DNA of 10,072 bases from Reyranella sp. Its GTDB lineage: Bacteria; Pseudomonadota; Alphaproteobacteria; Reyranellales; Reyranellaceae. The stretch covers positions 1 through 10,072 of the forward strand of contig JAKFVZ010000599.1 in assembly GCA_021732965.1 (NCBI GenBank), in the 5' to 3' direction. Position 1 is the first letter of the stretch. The number at the start of each line of letters is the position of its first letter. The position numbers and the translations under genes were made by a program. Below the pieces are notes generated by a model. It was not told where the DNA came from. It searched no databases and saw only the letters and a program-made list of their open reading frames with translations. This document shows, piece by piece, positions 5,836-10,072 of this stretch.

Positions 5836-6970
5836 AGGGGAAGAGCTGCTGGCGCACGAAGCCGTTCGGCATGTAGTCGCCCAGCACGCCATATTTGCCG
5901 GGGAAGCGCCGGTCGGACTTCACCGCGGTGCCGAAGATGTAGTCGATGAAGGCGAAGTGGGCGGCATAGTTGCGGTCGATCGCCTCGCGCTCCGAACTGT
6001 GGTGCCAGTGATGGAAGTCCGGCGTCACGATCAGCCACTTCAATGGCGCCTTGCCGAAGATCGCCGGCAGGCGGACGTTGGCGTGGTTGAACACCGCCTG
6101 GAAGCCCACGATCACGATGTAAACGTCGGTCACGGCCTGGCTGAAGCCCAGCACATAGAGCACGCCCAGGATCGACACGCGCGTCGTCAGCAGCTCGAAC
6201 AGATGCAGCCGCGAGCCGGCCATCCAGTCCATGTACTCGGCGCTGTGGTGCACGGCATGGAAGCGCCAGAGGAACGGGATCTCGTGATAGGCACGATGCG
6301 TCCAGTACTGGACCAGGTCGGCGACCAGCAGCACCAGGAAAAGTGCTGCAAAGAACGGCAGGCCGCCCACCCACTTCTGCAACGGCGGCCAGACCAGCCA
6401 GCCGAACAGGCTGTGGATCGCATAGTTCACGATCAGCAGCGCCAGGCCCACCAGCAGGTGGTTCACGATGAAATGTGTGAAGTCGGTCTGCCAGCCCGGC
6501 CGGAACACGGGCTGGTCGCGATGCAGCGGCACCAGCTTCTCGATCAGGATGAAGATCATGCTCGAGCCGAGCAGGTCGAGGATGAACCAGTCGAGGCCGA
6601 TGTACGGCGTGTTGTCGGGAAAGTCCGACACCGGCACGCGATGGCCGCCCATCGCCGCCGCCAGCGCGATCAACGCCAGCGCCGTGGCGTTCAGCCAGCG
6701 ATTGCGACGCTGGACCAGGTTGGCGATCGCCATGCCGCCCGCGATCACCATGCCGACCAGCAGCACCTGGCGCAGCAAGCCGACATCGTACTTCTTGCGC
6801 AGGTCCGGCGTCGTCAAATACTCGGGAAAATGAAAGGCCAGCACCGCCAGCACGGCAAGCCCGCCCAGGGTGAGTGCGATGATGCCGGTGATCTTGCCCT
6901 TGCCCACCTGCAGGGCCCCGGACTGGTGAAACACGGCGGTGGTCTTCTTGACGACGGGCGGTGGTTTCAT
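5819..6970 (-). CDS. Sterol desaturase / fatty acid hydroxylase family membrane protein
   Basis: A 383-residue integral membrane protein of the di-iron hydroxylase/desaturase superfamily. Three histidine boxes are present: H-R-A-Y-H at residues 225-229, H-A-V-H-H at 238-242 and H-H-W-H-H at 320-324. H296 in F-N-H-A-N is a further likely ligand. Hydrophobic segments occur at about 28-47, 66-86, 93-107, 125-146, 168-189, 204-220 and 264-290. The first 120 residues form an extra N-terminal membrane region beyond the catalytic core. Such proteins use O2 and an electron donor to hydroxylate or desaturate lipids such as sterols, hopanoids, carotenoids or fatty acids; the substrate here is unknown. 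ATG 6970 is preferred to the in-frame TTG 6991, which has no support. There is no Shine-Dalgarno, but TAGAAT lies 8 nt upstream. The gene is divergent from the helicase. Confidence 0.93.
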   Translation of the reverse strand: MKPPPVVKKTTAVFHQSGALQVGKGKITGIIALTLGGLAVLAVLAFHFPEYLTTPDLRKKYDVGLLRQVLLVGMVIAGGMAIANLVQRRNRWLNATALALIALAAAMGGHRVPVSDFPDNTPYIGLDWFILDLLGSSMIFILIEKLVPLHRDQPVFRPGWQTDFTHFIVNHLLVGLALLIVNYAIHSLFGWLVWPPLQKWVGGLPFFAALFLVLLVADLVQYWTHRAYHEIPFLWRFHAVHHSAEYMDWMAGSRLHLFELLTTRVSILGVLYVLGFSQAVTDVYIVIVGFQAVFNHANVRLPAIFGKAPLKWLIVTPDFHHWHHSSEREAIDRNYAAHFAFIDYIFGTAVKSDRRFPGKYGVLGDYMPNGFVRQQLFPFTWKG

Positions 6971-6978
6971 GGCGCCTG

Positions 6979-6984
6979 ATTCTA
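6979..6984 (-). promoter_or_regulatory. Possible -10 box for the desaturase gene
   Basis: The minus strand reads TAGAAT (five of six consensus bases), 8 nt before ATG 6970. The -35 partner at 17 nt is poor (GTGCAG). If functional, the transcript would be leaderless, as proposed for lysK. Confidence 0.35.
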
Positions 6985-7038
6985 GGGGCAACCGACGGTC
7001 GCTGCACCGGACAATTGGCCTGTGCTATTCACCGACCG

Positions 7039-9819
7039 GTGACGATCCCCGCGACCTCTTCCTGGCCCGCCCTGGTCGCGACTTCGCGCGGCGCTCTGTG
7101 GCGCGCGGCTGACGGAACGGTCGAGCGCCTGTCGGGTGCCGATGCGAGCCTGCGGGCCGCCGGACACCTGCCGCTGGTCTGTCACGCGCCCGCCGTCGCG
7201 GCGCGGCTCGGCCTGGAAGACCTTCCGGCATACGATCTGCTCGAACTCTTCGCCTTCGTGCGGCCGGCACGCTTCTGCCTGCCGACCGTTCGCGGTCTTT
7301 GCGAAGTCCTCGGTCTCGCCGTGCCGTCGACGCCGGAGGACGAACTGGCCGCCCTGCCCCGGATCGCCGGCGCCTTGATCGACGAACTCGACGACATGGC
7401 GGCCCTCGCCTCGCCCGAGATGAAGGACACGGCGCTCGCCATGGCGCGCGGCCAATGGAACTGGGGCGACGCGGTACTGGCGGCGCTCGGCATCGATGCC
7501 GGCGCGAAGAAGCCGCGACCGGGCGCAGGCCTCGACGTCTGGAAGACCTTGCCCGTCTGGGAGGAGCCGCCGCCTGCGCCGCCGCCCGGCAGCCAACCGG
7601 TCGAACCGCGCGAGGCGCGGCTGCGGCTGGCGCAGCTCATTTCGGCGGGCGCCAACATGGCGGAGGCACGGCCGACCCAGAGCGACTATGCCTCGGCCGC
7701 CAGCGAGGCCTTCGCGCCGCGCGAGGAAGAGGACAAGCCGCATGTCGTGCTGGTCGAGGCCGGCACCGGCGTCGGCAAGACGCTGGGCTATGTCGCGCCC
7801 GCCAGCCTGTGGGCCGAGAAGAACGGCGCGCCGGTGTGGATCTCGACCTACACCCGCAACCTGCAGCGCCAGATCGACAACGAGCTCGACCGGCTGCATC
7901 GCGATTCGGCGGAGAAGCGACGGCGCGTCGTCATCCGCAAGGGGCGCGAGAACTATCTCTGCCTGCTGAATTTCCAGGAAGCGGTGATGCGCACCGGCCT
8001 GGTGCCGGAGAACGCAGTCGGCCTCGGCCTGCTGGCGCGCTGGACACTGGCCAGCCGCGACGGCGACATGATCGGCGGCGACCTGCCGGCGTGGCTGCTC
8101 GATCTGGTGGGACGCAGCCGCGTGCAACGTCTGGCCGACCGGCGTGGCGAATGCATCTATTCGGCGTGCGAACACTATCGGAAGTGCTTCGTCGAACGCA
8201 CGATCCGCCGCGCGCGCCAGGCCGACATCGTCATCGCCAACCACGCGCTGGTGATGATGCAGGCGGCGATGGGCGGGCTCGACGACGCCACGCGACCGCT
8301 GCGCTACGTGTTCGACGAGGGCCATCACCTGTTCGATGCCGCCGACGGCGCATTCGGCGCGCATCTCAGCGGCGTCGAGGCCTCGGACCTGCGGCGCTGG
8401 CTGCTGGGCGCCGAGGGACGCCGCGGCAGTCGCGCGCGCGGGTTGGAGCGTCGCCTCAGCGATCTGCTGGGCGAGGATGTCGAAGCGCAAAACGCGCTGC
8501 GCCGCCTGCTCGATCTCGCGCAGCAACTCCCTTCGCCCAACTGGCAAACGCGGCTGGCCGACGGCACGGTGCTTGGCCCGGCCGAGGAATTCCTGGCGCT
8601 GGTGCGCCAGCAGGTGCGTGCGCGGTCGGCCACCGACGGCCAGGGTTTCGGCCAGGAATGCGACGTGCGGCCGCTCAATCCCGGGCTGATCGAGGCGGCC
8701 GACCAGCTCGCCGAGACGCTGGAGAAGATGCTGCAGCCGGTGCGACGGCTGCGCCAGGCGCTGCGCGCGAAGCTCGAAGGCGAGGCCGACAAGCTCGACT
8801 CCAGCCAGCGCTCGCGAATCGAAGGCTTGGCGCGGTCGCTCACCAACCGCTGCGAACTCACGCTCGAAGCCTGGCGCGCCATGTTGCGCGGCCTGCACGA
8901 CGATGCCGATCCCGCCTTCGTCGACTGGTTCGGCGTGGAGCGCGTGCAGAGCCGCGAATACGACGTCGGCATGTACCGACACTATCTCGATCCCGCCGAG
9001 CCGTTCGTGAATGCGGTGATCCGGCCCGCCCACGGCGCGGTCATCACATCGGCCACGCTGCGCGATTCGCTCGGCGTTCCACCGGCCGCCAACGACGAGG
9101 ATGCCACGCGCCAGGCCGACTGGACCGTCGCCGAGGCGCGCACCGGCACGAAGCATCTCGCCATGCCGGCCATCCGCGCCGCGATGGCCTCGCCGTTCGA
9201 CTATGCCAACGCGACCAAGGTGCTGGTCGTGAACGACGTGAAGCGCGACGATGCCGACCAGGTGGCGGCGGCCTATCGCGAGCTGTTCCTTGCGTCGGGC
9301 GGCGGCGCGTTGGGCCTCTTCACCGCGATCGGCCGCCTGCGCTCCGTCCACCAGCGCATCGCGACAACGCTCGAAGAAGCCGGGCTGCCGCTCTACGCCC
9401 AGCATGTCGGCGGCATGGACGCCGCCACGCTGGTCGATATCTTCCGTGCCGAAGAGCATTCCTGCCTGCTGGGGACCGATGCGGTGCGCGATGGCGTCGA
9501 CGTGCCCGGCCGCTCGCTGCGCCTGATCGTGTTCGATCGTGTACCCTGGCCGCGCCCGGACATCCTTCATCGCGCGCGCAAGGCACACTGGAAAGCCGCC
9601 GGTGCGGGCGCGAACGGATATGACGACATGCTGGCGCGCTTGCGTCTCAAGCAGGCCTATGGACGGCTCATTCGGCGCAGCGACGATCGCGGCGTGTTCG
9701 TGATGCTCGATTCACGTTTGCCCAGCCGCTTGCTCAGCGCTTTTCCGCCTGGCGTCGTCGTCGAGCGCACCGGGCTTGCCGATGCCGTGTCCGAAACGCG
9801 GCGATTCTTGGAAAGTTGA
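7039..9819 (+). CDS. ATP-dependent DNA helicase, DinG/XPD-like Fe-S superfamily 2
   Basis: A 926-residue cytoplasmic helicase, complete to the TGA. Walker A is E-A-G-T-G-V-G-K-T at residues 240-248, the DEAH-type Walker B is D-E-G-H at 426-429, motif III-like T-S-A-T-L is at 670-674, D-G-V-D-V-P-G is at 818-824 and motif VI Q-A-Y-G-R-L-I-R is at 872-879. Four cysteines, C308, C372, C377 and C383, are spaced x63, x4, x5. The last two gaps match the E. coli DinG 4Fe-4S ligands, so a 5'-3' Fe-S helicase acting on forked DNA, R-loops or D-loops is likely. Residues 1-200 precede the helicase core and look like a decayed exonuclease domain, with a Pro-rich linker at 178-188. GTG 7039 is chosen because no domain sequence lies upstream; the frame is open back to GTG 6961, which would overlap the divergent desaturase gene. 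No Shine-Dalgarno is seen. It is not labelled dinG because its architecture differs from the E. coli protein. Confidence 0.93.
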   Translation: MTIPATSSWPALVATSRGALWRAADGTVERLSGADASLRAAGHLPLVCHAPAVAARLGLEDLPAYDLLELFAFVRPARFCLPTVRGLCEVLGLAVPSTPEDELAALPRIAGALIDELDDMAALASPEMKDTALAMARGQWNWGDAVLAALGIDAGAKKPRPGAGLDVWKTLPVWEEPPPAPPPGSQPVEPREARLRLAQLISAGANMAEARPTQSDYASAASEAFAPREEEDKPHVVLVEAGTGVGKTLGYVAPASLWAEKNGAPVWISTYTRNLQRQIDNELDRLHRDSAEKRRRVVIRKGRENYLCLLNFQEAVMRTGLVPENAVGLGLLARWTLASRDGDMIGGDLPAWLLDLVGRSRVQRLADRRGECIYSACEHYRKCFVERTIRRARQADIVIANHALVMMQAAMGGLDDATRPLRYVFDEGHHLFDAADGAFGAHLSGVEASDLRRWLLGAEGRRGSRARGLERRLSDLLGEDVEAQNALRRLLDLAQQLPSPNWQTRLADGTVLGPAEEFLALVRQQVRARSATDGQGFGQECDVRPLNPGLIEAADQLAETLEKMLQPVRRLRQALRAKLEGEADKLDSSQRSRIEGLARSLTNRCELTLEAWRAMLRGLHDDADPAFVDWFGVERVQSREYDVGMYRHYLDPAEPFVNAVIRPAHGAVITSATLRDSLGVPPAANDEDATRQADWTVAEARTGTKHLAMPAIRAAMASPFDYANATKVLVVNDVKRDDADQVAAAYRELFLASGGGALGLFTAIGRLRSVHQRIATTLEEAGLPLYAQHVGGMDAATLVDIFRAEEHSCLLGTDAVRDGVDVPGRSLRLIVFDRVPWPRPDILHRARKAHWKAAGAGANGYDDMLARLRLKQAYGRLIRRSDDRGVFVMLDSRLPSRLLSAFPPGVVVERTGLADAVSETRRFLES

Positions 9820-9821
9820 GT

Positions 9822-9842
9822 TCGCGGCAACGATCGCCGCGA
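9822..9842 (+). terminator. Hairpin after the helicase gene, possible terminator
   Basis: A perfect 7-bp GC-rich stem (TCGCGGC / GCCGCGA) with a 7-nt loop begins 2 nt after the helicase stop. Only a short TTT at 9850-9852 follows, with no true U-run, so intrinsic termination would be weak. It may protect the 3' end instead. Confidence 0.4.
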
Positions 9843-9871
9843 CGGGCAGTTTCTCCTGTATCGAACCAATC

Positions 9872-9878
9872 AAGGAGG
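9872..9878 (+). promoter_or_regulatory. Strong ribosome binding site
   Basis: AAGGAGG, 5 nt before ATG 9884. It is the best Shine-Dalgarno on the plus strand of the window and suggests the following small protein is made at a high level. Confidence 0.75.
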
Positions 9879-9883
9879 AACTC

Positions 9884-10072
9884 ATGAAGAAGCTCATTGC
9901 GATCACCGCGGCGACACTTCTCATCGGAGGCTCTGCCATGGCGCAGAGCGCCGGTGGTGGCGCCAGCGCGGGCGGCAGCGCTGGCACTAGCAGTGGCGCG
10001 ACCAGCGGTGGCGCATCGGTCGGCGGTGGCGCCACGACGACCACGCCCCCCGGCGGCGGCTCGGTCGGTGTC
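9884..10072 (+). CDS. Secreted Gly/Ala/Ser-rich small protein, cut by the right edge
   Basis: Sixty-three codons are visible with no stop before the edge. Residues 1-20 are a classic Sec signal peptide: M-K-K, a hydrophobic core, and A-M-A before Q21, so cleavage after A20 is expected and the product would be periplasmic or extracellular. The visible mature part (21-63) is low complexity: 16 Gly, 8 Ser and 7 Ala of 43 residues, a T-T-T-T-P-P stretch, no Cys and no charged residue. Such a segment is probably disordered or a linker, and I do not recognise a family. The Shine-Dalgarno and signal peptide make the gene call firm. The hairpin at 9822-9842 separates it from the helicase, and it probably has its own promoter, though I found no convincing one in 9843-9870. 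Confidence 0.8.
   Translation, partial: MKKLIAITAATLLIGGSAMAQSAGGGASAGGSAGTSSGATSGGASVGGGATTTTPPGGGSVGV

Noticed and set aside
5717..6979. A plus-strand open frame of 420 codons antisense to the desaturase
   Set aside because: It is rich in His, Gln and Arg, as antisense of a membrane protein usually is. The opposite strand has all three histidine boxes.
6961..7038. Upstream GTG and TTG codons (6961, 7015) as starts of the helicase
   Set aside because: GTG 6961 would overlap the divergent desaturase start and add residues with no domain character. Neither has a Shine-Dalgarno.
6982..9588. A minus-strand open frame of 868 codons antisense to the helicase
   Set aside because: It mirrors a gene with complete helicase motifs, has biased Arg/His/Gly composition and no recognisable motif. 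It is a product of GC-rich codon structure.
7299..9623. A plus-strand open frame of 774 codons in another frame of the helicase
   Set aside because: It is Arg/Ala-rich with no conserved motif; the helicase frame carries every motif.
1..10072. tRNA, rRNA, CRISPR, transposase, integrase, toxin-antitoxin or phage-defence genes
   Set aside because: I looked for spaced repeats, terminal inverted repeats and known motifs and found none. The DinG-like helicase alone, next to housekeeping genes, is not evidence of a defence system.

Overview
The window is about 10 kb of GC-rich bacterial chromosome with tightly packed genes. It most resembles an alphaproteobacterium: lysyl-tRNA synthetase is the archaeal-type class I enzyme, as is usual in that class; codon use is strongly GC-rich; and the TetR, SDR, MFS and sterol-desaturase families are typical of environmental Rhodospirillales or Hyphomicrobiales. 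Genus cannot be fixed from the sequence. I see no rRNA, tRNA, insertion sequence, integrase, phage gene or CRISPR array.

Region 1 (1-2358) is a small regulatory cassette. A TetR regulator (+) and an SDR oxidoreductase (-) meet tail to tail with overlapping 3' ends. A second TetR regulator (+) is divergent from the SDR. Each TetR gene has a short inverted repeat just upstream. The first (55-73) lies between TetR 1 and what looks like the first eight codons of a divergent gene running off the left edge. The second (1683-1697) lies between the SDR and TetR 2 and overlaps a plausible -10 box. The simplest reading is two autoregulated TetR repressors, each also controlling its divergent neighbour. 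Ligands and substrates are unknown.

Region 2 (2333-4601, minus strand) is a probable two-gene operon: lysK followed, after 10 nt, by a ureidoglycolate-lyase-family protein. lysK has a good promoter (TTGACG, 17 nt, TAGTTT) so close to its ATG that the mRNA is probably leaderless.

Region 3 (4672-6970) holds a YbfB/YjiJ-type MFS transporter (+), divergent from lysK, and a membrane di-iron sterol-desaturase/fatty-acid-hydroxylase protein (-). These two overlap tail to tail.

Region 4 (7039-10072, plus strand) holds a large DinG-like Fe-S helicase, divergent from the desaturase. Its N-terminal extension of about 200 residues looks like a decayed DnaQ-type exonuclease domain. After a hairpin comes a strongly translated small secreted Gly/Ala/Ser-rich protein that runs off the right edge.

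Most of this is ordinary housekeeping and accessory sequence. I do not see a clearly new multi-gene system. The best leads are the two operator-like palindromes with their TetR/SDR cassette, the leaderless promoter geometry, and the helicase N-terminal domain.
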